A DNA stretch of 64,000 nt from NCBI GenBank assembly GCA_934670115.1, contig CAKUOV010000009.1, positions 1 to 64,000 of the forward strand, written 5' to 3'. Made by a program: the position numbers and the translations under genes. This document shows, piece by piece, positions 16,516 through 25,402 of the stretch. Each line of letters starts with the position of its first letter. Position 1 is the stretch's first letter. Under the pieces are notes generated by a model. It searched no databases, was not told the DNA's origin, and worked only from the letters and a program-made list of their open reading frames with translations. Source of the stretch: an uncultured Eggerthellaceae bacterium (GTDB taxonomy: Bacteria > Actinomycetota > Coriobacteriia > Coriobacteriales > Eggerthellaceae).

Positions 16516-17637
16516 TTAACGCTCGAAGGGGAAGTGGTAGTCAAGGCCCAGCTCATTGCGCACGGCAACAAGCTCGCGCTGAACGGACTCGCTTACCGGA
16601 ACGCCTTTGTCTTTGCGGTCGAGCCACGCCAGATATTCTTTCTCGCCAGCGGTAAAAATACGATCTTGACCGGGCGCTTTCTCGCTTGCGCGCAAATTGC
16701 GGCAAATTTGACCGGCAATAGCGCGAAATTCGTTTTCGCCCATGAATGCGTTCGGGTCAATCACGAAGAAGAAGTGACCCAAGCTGTACATGCGCGGATT
16801 GCCAGCGCCGTCTACGCCCGAAAGCGCTTTCATGAACTTGCCGCCCGCCAGCGCCGCGCTCAAAATCTCAACAACAGCCGCATAGCCGTAGCCTTTGTAA
16901 CCGGCGGTCTCTTCGCCGATGCCACCCAAAGGTGCCAATGCGGCTTCGCCGTTGACCAGGGCTTTCAGTATGGTAGCGCTGTCGGTCATGGCAGAGCCGT
17001 CGCGCGCAATCACGCACGAGGGCGGGGTGGGCTTTCCGCTGCGCTCCCAGTACTCAATCTTGCCGCGCTGCACAATGGAGGTGGCGCAGTCAATGCAGAA
17101 AGGAAACGGTTCATCGGTAGGCAGGCCAAACGTGAGCGGATTCGTGCCCATCATGTTTTCCACGCCGAACGTGGGCGCAATGCTGGGGCGCGCGTTCGTG
17201 CCGGTAATGCCGATAAGCCCCTGGTCAGTGGCCATTCCGGTCCAGTAGCCCGCAATGCCGTAATGGGTGGAATTGCGAATGGCGCCGCCTGCCATGCCGT
17301 AGGTCTTCGCTTTCTCGATAAGGCGCGTCATCATGTGATGGCTGGCCACCATACCCATGCCGTCGTGCGCGTCGAACACCAAGGTCGTGGGCGTTTCCTT
17401 CAGGATTTCGATGTTCGTTTTAGGCAGCAGTGTACCTTTGCGGATGCGGTCCAGGTAGATGGGTTTGAAGCGGTTGCAACCGTGGCTTTCAATGCCGCGA
17501 CGATCCGCTTCAAGTAAAACATCGGCGCAGATTTCGGCGTCTTCGCGCGGGATTTCGTAGCCCACAAAGGCGTCGACCATGAAATCGTGCATGAGCTCCC
17601 ACGAAACGTAAGGGCGTGTTTCTTCCTGCTTCTCCAT
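16516..17637 (-). CDS. Ldh2/malate-type NAD(P)-dependent dehydrogenase
   Basis: A 373-residue oxidoreductase of the Ldh_2 (malate/L-sulfolactate/ureidoglycolate dehydrogenase) family, which is unrelated to Rossmann-type LDH. Recognisable segments are RGIESHGCNRF near residue 49, the RNSTHYGIAGYW motif with the catalytic histidine, GTNPLTFGLP, and DCATSIVQRGKIE. The start at 17637 has AGGAG six bases upstream. The longer open frame beyond it runs into non-coding DNA. It reduces or oxidises a 2-hydroxy/2-keto acid; the exact substrate cannot be read. It is transcribed alone, with a TATAAT-like box at 17759-17764 on its strand. Confidence 0.88.
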   Translation of the reverse strand: MEKQEETRPYVSWELMHDFMVDAFVGYEIPREDAEICADVLLEADRRGIESHGCNRFKPIYLDRIRKGTLLPKTNIEILKETPTTLVFDAHDGMGMVASHHMMTRLIEKAKTYGMAGGAIRNSTHYGIAGYWTGMATDQGLIGITGTNARPSIAPTFGVENMMGTNPLTFGLPTDEPFPFCIDCATSIVQRGKIEYWERSGKPTPPSCVIARDGSAMTDSATILKALVNGEAALAPLGGIGEETAGYKGYGYAAVVEILSAALAGGKFMKALSGVDGAGNPRMYSLGHFFFVIDPNAFMGENEFRAIAGQICRNLRASEKAPGQDRIFTAGEKEYLAWLDRKDKGVPVSESVQRELVAVRNELGLDYHFPFER

Positions 17638-18174
17638 TGTTTCTCCTGTTCCTGCTTGCGCTTTGCATTCAGCGTAGCCGGCGCGATGTTTGGCATGCAA
17701 TGTATTGCATCCGTATCCTGCGTGACGCGTGGCACCGGTTGTTTCCTTCCGGTTTGGCATTATAGAGCACTTGTCGCCCGTTTCACGCGGCATACCGCAG
17801 TGCGTTTGAGCGTCGAAGGGGGAGTGGAGAGGCATGGGCGTGGGCGCGCGAAGGGGGAAAGAAAGGAGCGAAGGGAGCAGGGGGAATGGGCGAAGGGAGG
17901 GTGGGCAAAGTTTGACGAAGGTGGGCCGGAGGGGGAAATTCAAAGGAAGACGAGGCGCGGTACTGATTGGCTGGTCGGGTTGAATCGTGGGCTCATTTGC
18001 TGCAGCGGAAGCGGACAATTACCGTTTTTTTCGTAAGAATCTTCACCTGTGCGGCGAAAAGGGGGAAAATGAAAGACCGTTACTCAATTGCGCTTGCAGT
18101 CGGCTTGCGGCCGGCGCGTCATGCGTTGGCGGGCGCAAGAGGCAAAGCGAGACGCAAAAAGAAAGAGGTAGTGC
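17638..18174. other. Intergenic region with a purine-rich tract
   Basis: This 537-base spacer separates the divergent dehydrogenase and nagB genes. A TATAAT on the minus strand (17759-17764) is a likely promoter element for the dehydrogenase. From about 17815 to 17945 the + strand is nearly all G and A with GAAGGG-like units. The function of that tract is unknown. No gene is supported. Confidence 0.4.
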
Positions 18175-18903
18175 ATGAAGATTATCGTTGACACCCCAGA
18201 AGGCATTGCCAAGCAGGCGGCCGCGATCTACAAGGAGCTTTTGGCTGCCAAACCGAATGCCGTTTTGGGATTTGCCACGGGATCCACGCCGCTTGACCTG
18301 TATGCCCAGCTCATCGAAGGGTATAAGGCGGGCGAGCTCAGCTTTAAGAACGTTACGACGTTCAACTTAGACGAATACGTTGGTCTTGAGCCCACGCATG
18401 ACCAGAGCTATCAGTATTTCATGGATACCAACCTGTTCAATCACATTGACCTTGACCCGGAAGCCGTGCATATTCCTAGCGGCATTGACACGTCCGACGA
18501 TGCGCTTGCAGGCTACGACAAGGCTATTGCCGCAGCTGGCGGCGTTGATATGCAGCTGTTGGGCATTGGCTGCAACGGTCACATTGGCTTCAACGAGCCG
18601 GGCACGCCGCTTGAGAGCCTGACGCACGTGGTGGAACTCACTCAGAACACGCGCGAAGTGAACGCGCGTTTCTTCGAGAGCATTGACGAAGTTCCCACGC
18701 ATGCAGCTACCATGGGCATCAAGACCGTGATGAACGCACGAAAACTCCTGCTCATTGCGTTGGGCGAGTCCAAGGCCGATGCAATTGCAGCAACGGTGGA
18801 AGGCCCGGTGTGCGCCGAGTGCCCTGCAAGCGTGCTGCAGCTTCATCCCGATGCGGTGGTCTTCTGCGATGAAGGCGCGGCATCGAAGCTGAGCTGTCTG
18901 TAG
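18175..18903 (+). CDS. nagB: Glucosamine-6-phosphate deaminase
   Basis: A 242-residue enzyme that converts glucosamine 6-phosphate to fructose 6-phosphate and ammonia. Typical motifs are FATGSTPLDLYAQL near residue 34, FNLDEYVGL with the catalytic aspartate near 65, and GIGCNGHIGFNEPG near 130. The start has AAAGAGG upstream. It is followed closely by glmM and a GlmU-like gene on the same strand, so this cluster sets the balance between amino-sugar breakdown and cell-wall precursor supply. It is full length for the family. Confidence 0.96.
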   Translation: MKIIVDTPEGIAKQAAAIYKELLAAKPNAVLGFATGSTPLDLYAQLIEGYKAGELSFKNVTTFNLDEYVGLEPTHDQSYQYFMDTNLFNHIDLDPEAVHIPSGIDTSDDALAGYDKAIAAAGGVDMQLLGIGCNGHIGFNEPGTPLESLTHVVELTQNTREVNARFFESIDEVPTHAATMGIKTVMNARKLLLIALGESKADAIAATVEGPVCAECPASVLQLHPDAVVFCDEGAASKLSCL

Positions 18904-19038
18904 AGCCTACGACAAGGGCTTTTGCGGCCGAAAGCGGCCGCGAGAACGGCTGCGTTGTGCCTGAAGGGTGGCGGCAGTCGTGAAACAACAAATTTCGGCG
19001 GTTCGATTGATGCGGGCCGCCCGACGAGAAGAGGCACA

Positions 19039-20406
19039 ATGGGAAAGTATTTCGGAACCGACGGCTTCCGCGGCGAAGCGAACGTGAACCTGAACGCCGA
19101 GCATGCGTTTTTAGTAGGCCGTTTCTTTGGCGCGCTTGCTGCGAAAAAAGCAGCAGAAGTAGGCGAAGGCACGCGTGGCTGCATTGTTATTGGCAAGGAT
19201 ACGCGCAGGTCAGGCGACATGTTTGAGCATGCGCTGGCGGCAGGCATTGTTTCAAGTGGCGCAGATGCGCACCTTTTGGGTGTGGTGACCACTCCGGGTG
19301 TTGCCTACATCACGCGCACGAATGACTTCGCTTTTGGCATTATGGTTTCTGCAAGCCACAACCCATATCAGGACAACGGCATTAAGGTGCTCAACGCTAA
19401 TGGCGAAAAGCTGGAAGACGCCACGGTGGCCGCATGCGAGGCCTACCTGGACGGCGACCGCGCGAGCGTTGAATACGCGCTGCGCTCCGAGATTGGCCGC
19501 GTGATTGACGCCAGCAGCAAGTGCGATGCGTATGCGGAATTCCTGATTTCGCTGGCAAAGAAGCGCTTTGATGGCTTCAAGGTGGCGCTGGACTGCGCAA
19601 ACGGCAGCGCGTATGCCTTGGGCAAGCGCGTGTTCGAGGCGTTGGGCGCGCAGGTAACGGCCATTTCCACCGAGCCGAACGGAGAAAACATCAACGTGAA
19701 CTGCGGTAGCACCCACATTGGCCAGCTGTGTCGGCTGGTCAATGTGGGCGACTTTGATCTGGGCTTTGCATACGATGGCGACGCTGACCGCTGCCTTGCG
19801 GTTGACGAGAACGGCAATTGCGTTGACGGCGATCAAATCATGTACGTGTGCGGCCTGCACTTAAAGGACGAAGGTCGCCTGGCAAACAACACCATTGTTG
19901 CGACCATCATGAGCAACTTCGGCCTGTTCAAAAAGCTTGATGAACTGGGCGTTTCTTACGAGAAAACGGCTGTGGGCGACAAGTACGTGTACGAGAATAT
20001 GTCCGCGAACGGCCACAGTATTGGCGGCGAGCAGTCCGGCCACATCATCTTCCGCGAATTCGCGACCACGGGCGACGGCATTATGACCAGCCTTATGGTC
20101 ATGGAGGCCGTTATGGCCTCGGGAAAAACGCTGGGTCAGCTGGTGGAGCCGCTGGTCATTTACCCGCAGGTGCTGAAAAACGTGCGGGTGCATGACAAGG
20201 CTACGGCCCGCGCCGACGAAGCGGTGAAGGCAGCCATTGCAGCTGCCGAGGAATCTCTGGGTTCCACGGGACGCATTCTGGTGCGCGAGAGCGGCACCGA
20301 GCCGGTGATCCGCGTGATGGCGGAAGCCGAAAGCCTGGAGGAATGCGAGAAGCAAGTTGATGCGATTATTGCTGTTATCGCAGCTCAAGGGCATGTAGTG
20401 CAATAG
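19039..20406 (+). CDS. glmM: Phosphoglucosamine mutase
   Basis: A 455-residue enzyme that interconverts glucosamine 6-phosphate and glucosamine 1-phosphate for UDP-GlcNAc synthesis. Visible are the start MGKYFGTDGFRG, the phosphoserine loop SASHNP with S106, the metal loop DGDADRC, the sugar-binding GGEQSGH, and the C-terminal phosphate site RESGTEPVIRVM. The frame is open upstream to 18922, but the ATG at 19039 begins the conserved domain and has GAAGAGG before it. It lies 135 bases after nagB. Confidence 0.96.
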   Translation: MGKYFGTDGFRGEANVNLNAEHAFLVGRFFGALAAKKAAEVGEGTRGCIVIGKDTRRSGDMFEHALAAGIVSSGADAHLLGVVTTPGVAYITRTNDFAFGIMVSASHNPYQDNGIKVLNANGEKLEDATVAACEAYLDGDRASVEYALRSEIGRVIDASSKCDAYAEFLISLAKKRFDGFKVALDCANGSAYALGKRVFEALGAQVTAISTEPNGENINVNCGSTHIGQLCRLVNVGDFDLGFAYDGDADRCLAVDENGNCVDGDQIMYVCGLHLKDEGRLANNTIVATIMSNFGLFKKLDELGVSYEKTAVGDKYVYENMSANGHSIGGEQSGHIIFREFATTGDGIMTSLMVMEAVMASGKTLGQLVEPLVIYPQVLKNVRVHDKATARADEAVKAAIAAAEESLGSTGRILVRESGTEPVIRVMAEAESLEECEKQVDAIIAVIAAQGHVVQ

Positions 20407-20414
20407 AGTTAACG

Positions 20415-20450
20415 GCGGCGCGCGAATAAAAATCGGGCGCCGCTTCTTTT
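20415..20450 (+). terminator. Terminator after glmM
   Basis: GCGGCGCGCG pairs with CGGGCGCCGC (one mismatch) over an AATAAAAAT loop and is followed by TTCTTTT. It may partly separate glmM from the next gene. Confidence 0.7.
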
Positions 20451-20617
20451 AGGAACGCAGGGCGTTTGAGACTGTGGCAAACGTCCTGGGGCGGGTGTAT
20501 GTCCTGGAAGGTGCGCGAGTACGCGGCGTCCGAGCAAGGTGCTTGGGCTGTGGCGTAATCATGCGCGGCAGGGCACTACGCGGCGGGACCACAGAAAACT
20601 CGGCGGGAGGATATACC

Positions 20618-21286
20618 ATGAAGGCAACTATTTCTGATTTGTACGACTTGACACACACGATTGCAGCACCCTTGTTGGAGCGCTTTACCTACCCCTGGGA
20701 CGCGCTGGCGCACATCAAGGATTTCATTTTGGAATTGGGCCCCACGCTGCCTGAGGACGAGTTCGACCACCCCGCAGAAGGCGTGTGGATTGCCAAGGAT
20801 GCCACGGTGTTCGACAGCGCTTATCTGGGAAGTCCGCTGATCATCGATCACGGCGCTGAAGTGCGTCAATGCGCTTTTTTGCGCTGCCCGGCTATTGTGG
20901 GTAAAAACGCTGTGGTGGGAAATTCCTCCGAGCTCAAGAACGTGATTTTGTTCGATAACGTGCAGGTGCCGCACTTCAACTACGTGGGCGACTCCATTTT
21001 GGGATATTGCGCGCACACGGGCGCCGGTGCTATTACCAGCAATCTGAAAAGTGATAAAACCCTGGTCACGGTAAGGGATCGCCACACCGGCGAGGCCATC
21101 GAGACGAAAATCAAGAAGTTCGGCGCCATGTTGGGCGATCACGTTGAAGTTGGCTGCAACAGCGTTTTGAATCCGGGCACGGTTGTGGGCCCCAACACCA
21201 TGATTTACCCGTTGTCGCGCGTGCGCGGTTTTGTGCCCGCGAATAGCATCTTTAAGGACGAAAGCGACATCGTTGAGAAGCGCTAG
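20618..21286 (+). CDS. Left-handed beta-helix sugar nucleotidyl/acetyltransferase, GlmU C-terminus-like
   Basis: A 222-residue protein built mainly of hexapeptide-type turns from about residue 70 to 205 (for example GKNAVVGNSSELKNVILFDN, then GDHVEVGCNSVLNPGTVVGP). It matches the LbH domain of GlmU-like UDP-N-acetylglucosamine pyrophosphorylases but lacks the N-terminal uridylyltransferase domain, so acetyl transfer is the plausible activity. GGGAGG lies seven bases before the ATG at 20618. Its place after nagB and glmM supports an amino-sugar role. Confidence 0.8.
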   Translation: MKATISDLYDLTHTIAAPLLERFTYPWDALAHIKDFILELGPTLPEDEFDHPAEGVWIAKDATVFDSAYLGSPLIIDHGAEVRQCAFLRCPAIVGKNAVVGNSSELKNVILFDNVQVPHFNYVGDSILGYCAHTGAGAITSNLKSDKTLVTVRDRHTGEAIETKIKKFGAMLGDHVEVGCNSVLNPGTVVGPNTMIYPLSRVRGFVPANSIFKDESDIVEKR

Positions 21287-21328
21287 GCGCCCCACGCGAG
21301 CCCGTTTTGACAATTTGCAACACCCAAA

Positions 21329-21366
21329 AAGAAACCCCTTCGGCGTAAAGCGGAAGGGGTTTCTTG
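21329..21366. terminator. Strong bidirectional terminator
   Basis: AAGAAACCCCTTC and GGAAGGGGTTTCTT pair almost perfectly over a ten-base loop, with A-rich DNA before and T-rich DNA inside the right arm. It lies between the GlmU-like gene and the convergent putP gene and can serve both. Confidence 0.85.
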
Positions 21367-21496
21367 CGCGTGCAAAAGGAAGGGTAGAAGCGCACGCGGA
21401 AAGCGCGTTCTGCGTGATCGGGGCATGCACGAAACTCCGAACACGCACAGGGACGGCGGCCTTGAAAGCGGGGTGCGCGCCGGTCCCTTCTGCACG

Positions 21497-22960
21497 CTAA
21501 TCCTCGTAGGCCATGGCTTTGTCAAACAGCTCTTCGACGTCTTTTCCGGGGGCTGGCGTAGCCTTTGCCACAATGATCGCCACGATAAGGCCCACCAAAA
21601 AGCCCGGCAGAAGCTCGTAGAGGCCCGTAGGAGCCGTGAGGAAGGCCAGCCATAGGATATCTACCGCGCCGCCCGCAATGATGCCTGAAATGGCGCCTGC
21701 GTAGTTGAATCGTTTCCAGAACAGGCTCAGCAGGATAGCCGGACCAAACGCGGCGCCAAAGATTGCCCACGCATTGGAAACCAGGCTCATGATGGTGCCG
21801 GAATCGGGGTTGGCGGCAATGATCACCGCAATAATCGAAATCAGGATAACGGCGCAGCGGCTCATCCAGAACATTTCTTTTTCGCTGGCTTCGCCCTTGC
21901 GCACGATGGGCTTGTACACGTCGGCAGCCAGAGAAGACGCGGCGGACAGCATTTGCGCGGATGCGGTGGACATGGACGCGGCCAGAATGGCGGCCAGCAA
22001 GATGCCGGAGATAACTGCGGGGAAGATTGCGCGTACCATCAGGATAAACACCAGGGAGTTCACTTCAATGGAGTGGTCGTAACCCAAGAACGAACGGCCC
22101 ACGATGCCAATGAACGCGGCGAAGATGACAATGAGCACGGTCCAGGTAATTCCAATGGTGGCGGACTTCTTCATTTCCTTTTGCGAGCGCAGGCTCATGA
22201 AGCGCACGATGATGTGCGGCATACCGAAGTAGCCCAGGCCCCACGCCAGACCGCTCAGGATGTCTTGCCACGACGTGAGAATGGTGAAATACCCTTCCGG
22301 ATATCCTGCGCCCACGCCTACGGAATCCATCATGAACAGGGCAAATATAGGGGCGAGCATCATGGCGCCCAGCATAAGCAGACCCTGGAAGAAGTCGGTC
22401 CAGCAGCTGGCTTTGAAGCCGCCCATGAACACGTAGCCAATGGTGATAAGCGCCGCAACGTACATGGCAACGTTCGCGTCGATGCCGGCCACGGTGTTGA
22501 ACAGTGTGCCGCACGCCTTGATGGAGCTTGCCGCGTATACGGTGTAAGCTACCAGGAAGATGATGGCGCATACGACCTGCAGCGATTTGCTGGAGCTTCT
22601 GAAGCGGTTTGTAAGGTACTGCGGGATGGTGATGGAGTCGTTGGCCACAATCGAGAATTTGCGCAGGCGCGGAGCCTCGAAGATCCAGCTGATGGCGTAG
22701 CCGATTGCCAGGCCCACAGGGATCCAAATTTGTCCCATGCCCAGTGCATAAATGCTGGCCGGAAGGCCCATGAGCACCCATGCGCTCATGTCGGCGGTGC
22801 CGGCGGAAAGCGCGGTGACGAACGGTCCCATTTCGCGGCCGCCCAGGAAGTATTCCTTTTCGCCGCCGGTTTTTGATTTCACGAAGAAGAACACACCAAT
22901 GCCCAGCATGCACAGCAAGTACACGACGAACACGATGAGCTCAACGGTCGAGCGTTCCAT
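21497..22960 (-). CDS. putP: Sodium:proline symporter (SSS family)
   Basis: A 487-residue membrane protein with about 13 helices. The N-terminal YFLGGREMGPFVTALSAGTA, the sodium-site segment ADMSAWVLMGLPAS and the later SAQMLSAASSLAAD are typical of PutP. It imports proline, or a related amino acid, with sodium. AGAGGG precedes the start. A LysR-type gene is divergent on the right, with a palindromic box in between, and is the obvious regulator candidate. Confidence 0.92.
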   Translation of the reverse strand: MERSTVELIVFVVYLLCMLGIGVFFFVKSKTGGEKEYFLGGREMGPFVTALSAGTADMSAWVLMGLPASIYALGMGQIWIPVGLAIGYAISWIFEAPRLRKFSIVANDSITIPQYLTNRFRSSSKSLQVVCAIIFLVAYTVYAASSIKACGTLFNTVAGIDANVAMYVAALITIGYVFMGGFKASCWTDFFQGLLMLGAMMLAPIFALFMMDSVGVGAGYPEGYFTILTSWQDILSGLAWGLGYFGMPHIIVRFMSLRSQKEMKKSATIGITWTVLIVIFAAFIGIVGRSFLGYDHSIEVNSLVFILMVRAIFPAVISGILLAAILAASMSTASAQMLSAASSLAADVYKPIVRKGEASEKEMFWMSRCAVILISIIAVIIAANPDSGTIMSLVSNAWAIFGAAFGPAILLSLFWKRFNYAGAISGIIAGGAVDILWLAFLTAPTGLYELLPGFLVGLIVAIIVAKATPAPGKDVEELFDKAMAYED

Positions 22961-23065
22961 AGACGTTTCCCTCTCTTTACTTTTGCTTCTCGCTTGCCTT
23001 TTTTCAACCGTGCCATTGTTTCACAACGCGAATCATTACAAAAGTGAGTATATTGCAGGATAAGT

Positions 23066-23080
23066 ATTACAATTTGTAAT
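23066..23080. promoter_or_regulatory. Candidate LysR operator
   Basis: ATTACAATTTGTAAT is a seven-base perfect inverted repeat around one base and fits the T-N11-A rule of LysR sites. A further ATTACA half site lies near 23035. It sits between divergent putP and the LysR gene. Confidence 0.6.
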
Positions 23081-23137
23081 GTTACTATTTGAAGCGCGCT
23101 ATGTAAGGAGTGCGTACAGTGTTTACGGAGGCGTGTA

Positions 23138-24010
23138 TTGGAAGCAAATTTGCAGAAGTACCAGGCATTTGTTGCCACGGTTGAGTGCGGATCGTTCACG
23201 AAAGCGTCCGAAGCGTTGCATTATTCTCAGAGCGGCGTGAGCCGAATGATTTCCGATCTTGAGCAGGAGTGGTCGGTAAATCTCCTTGAGCGGCATAAGG
23301 GCGGCGTGCGGTTGACCACCGATGGCGCACGCATTTTGCCGTATGCGAAGAGCCTGTGCGCGGAGTATGAGAAACTGCTGGTGGCAGTTGATGAGGTGCG
23401 CGGGCTGCAGTCGGGCCTCATTCGCATTGCCACGTTTTCGAGTGGCGCAAGTCAGTGGTTGCCCAACATCATCAAGGATTTTCAGGCCACGTATCCGAAT
23501 ATCGCGTATGAGATTTTGCTGGGCGATTACACGGAAATCGAGCACTGGATTATGGAGGGGCGCGTGGACTGCGGGTTTATTCCGCTGCCGGTGCACGAGT
23601 CGCTTGAGACGGTGTTTTTGGAGCGCGACCAGATGATGGCGGTGCTGCCAAAAGAGCATCCGCTTGCCGCTGAGCAGGCGTTTCCCTTAGAAGCGCTGGA
23701 AGATGAGCCGTTTATGATTCTGGAAAAAGGCGCCGGTGCCGAGGTTGACGCCATTTTGAAGCAGCGCGGTGTGCGTCCGCGCGTGAACTTCACCACCTGG
23801 GACGATTACGCGATTATGGCCATGGTGGAAAAAGGGCTGGGCATTAGCATTTTGACTGAGATGATCATGCGTCGCTGCCCTTATAACGTGGCGGCGTTGC
23901 CTCTGGATAAGCCGGTGTATCGCGATATCTGCCTGGCGTTTCGCGGAAAAGACCGCTCGTCGTTGGCGCTGCAGCGCTTCATTGAGTATCTGCCGCATCG
24001 CGAGCTGTAG
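23138..24010 (+). CDS. LysR-family transcriptional regulator
   Basis: A 290-residue LysR protein. The N-terminal winged helix (ATVECGSFTKASEALHYSQS, then GVSRMISDLE) spans residues 10-55, and a two-lobe periplasmic-binding-like effector domain follows from about residue 90. It begins with TTG, chosen because GGAGG lies seven bases upstream and the reading starts right at the domain. It is divergent from putP and likely controls that symporter and its own gene through the box at 23066. Confidence 0.9.
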   Translation: MEANLQKYQAFVATVECGSFTKASEALHYSQSGVSRMISDLEQEWSVNLLERHKGGVRLTTDGARILPYAKSLCAEYEKLLVAVDEVRGLQSGLIRIATFSSGASQWLPNIIKDFQATYPNIAYEILLGDYTEIEHWIMEGRVDCGFIPLPVHESLETVFLERDQMMAVLPKEHPLAAEQAFPLEALEDEPFMILEKGAGAEVDAILKQRGVRPRVNFTTWDDYAIMAMVEKGLGISILTEMIMRRCPYNVAALPLDKPVYRDICLAFRGKDRSSLALQRFIEYLPHREL

Positions 24011-24107
24011 GGTGCACGTGCATGCGGGCTCGGGGTTGTTTTGCAATGAGTTTACTTCCCGTTCCGTTGTTTGTGCTCGTTTTCTTCACGCGCAGCTGCA
24101 ATCGGGG

Positions 24108-24333
24108 CACGTTGTTGAAAAAGGGGGTCGAAATTCGAAGTTGTAGTAGGTTGGAAGTAGGTCAAAAAATGATAGCTTCCGTATCCATTTTTACACTACG
24201 TTCTGACCTGGGATTACTGTAAGCGGCGCTTTCGAGATGAGGCGCCAGCTCTGCGAAATGCCCTTATTTTCGCTTTTGACCTACTTCCAACCTGCATCAA
24301 CTTCGAATTTAAGTGCTGTTTTGCAACAACTTG
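24108..24333 (-). repeat. CATGTTGTTG-type inverted-repeat element, arm type A, copy 3
   Basis: A 226-bp copy with decayed outer ends (CACGTTGTTG left, CAACAACTTG right) but intact type A arms (AAATTCGAAGTTG and AGGTTGGAAGTAGGT). The core lies on the minus strand near 24202-24219, reading TAATCCCAGGTCAGAA there. The variable four bases are TAGT on the left and ATGC on the right. It fills most of the spacer between the LysR gene and the next transporter. Confidence 0.85.
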
Positions 24334-24485
24334 ACGGTTTGCGTCGTTCGGGTAGTGCGGTAATGGCTATAATGCGCCTGCGTAGAGGTTATTACTTGCG
24401 GTTTTGCTTGGCGCGCTGGCGGTCTGAGCCGTTTTTGACCGGCGCACGCCGATTGATTTGATGATTTGAAGGTTCAAGGGTTTTG

Positions 24486-25382
24486 ATGGGTTCTGCTAAG
24501 GGGCATATTCTTGCGTTGACGACGGTCGCCATTTGGGGTTTGACATTTGTATCCACAAAAGTGCTTCTGGAGAGTTTTTTGCCCGTCGAAATCCTGTTCC
24601 TGCGTTTTCTGCTGGGGTTTGTGGCGTTGTGCCTGATGAGTCCGCATGTGCTGCGCTTGAAGGAGCGTCGCCACGAGCTGTACTTCATTGCGGCGGGTGC
24701 CACGGGAACTTTTCTGTATTACCTGCTGGAAAATATTGCGCTTACATATGCAGGTGCGGGCAATATTGGCGTAACGGTCTCAACGGCGCCCCTGTTCACG
24801 GCAATGATTGCAACGGCGCTTGGACGCGAACGCGCGCTTACGCCCCTGTTTGTTGTTGGTTTTCTGGTGGCCATGGCGGGCATTGTGCTTATTGGCGGGC
24901 AGGATATGAGCACGGCGCAGGCAGGTTTTGGCGACGTGTTAGCCATTGCCGCTGCTGTAGTTTGGGCGATTTACTCAAATGTGTTGGTGACCTTGGGAAA
25001 TGCCGGCTATGAGACAGTGCCTATGACGAAGCGCATCTTTGCATGGGGACTGCTTTTTATTGCCATTTCGAGCCCGTTTTTTGGCGCAGACGTTTCGCGT
25101 TTGTCGAGCTTAGCCGATCCCGTCAATGTGGGAAATTTGGTGTTTTTGGGGCTTGCGGCATGCGCGATATGTTTTGTGACCTGGGGAATGTCGGTGAAGC
25201 TTTTAGGTGCAAGCACGGCAAGCACGTACATCTACTTATCGCCGGTGATTACGGTTGTTGCTTCGGCCATTGTTTTAGGCGAAGCGCTTACGCCGCTGGT
25301 GGTTTTGGGCATTGCGTTGGTGCTGGGCGGCCTTCTTCTTTCGTCGCGACTAGGGCATAAGGCGAAATCAGTGGATAAATGA
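24486..25382 (+). CDS. EamA/DMT-family transporter
   Basis: A 298-residue membrane protein with ten predicted helices in two EamA halves. Characteristic stretches are ALTTVAIWGLTFVSTKVLL near the start, ENIALTYAGAGNIGVTVSTA near residue 85, and the C-terminal STYIYLSPVITVVASAIVLG. It exports or imports a small metabolite or amino acid; the substrate is not predictable. TTG-ATG gives two possible starts one codon apart and the ATG is used here. The next gene follows without a gap. Confidence 0.88.
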   Translation: MGSAKGHILALTTVAIWGLTFVSTKVLLESFLPVEILFLRFLLGFVALCLMSPHVLRLKERRHELYFIAAGATGTFLYYLLENIALTYAGAGNIGVTVSTAPLFTAMIATALGRERALTPLFVVGFLVAMAGIVLIGGQDMSTAQAGFGDVLAIAAAVVWAIYSNVLVTLGNAGYETVPMTKRIFAWGLLFIAISSPFFGADVSRLSSLADPVNVGNLVFLGLAACAICFVTWGMSVKLLGASTASTYIYLSPVITVVASAIVLGEALTPLVVLGIALVLGGLLLSSRLGHKAKSVDK

Positions 25383-25402
25383 ACTGCGAAAAGAGGTTTC
25401 GA

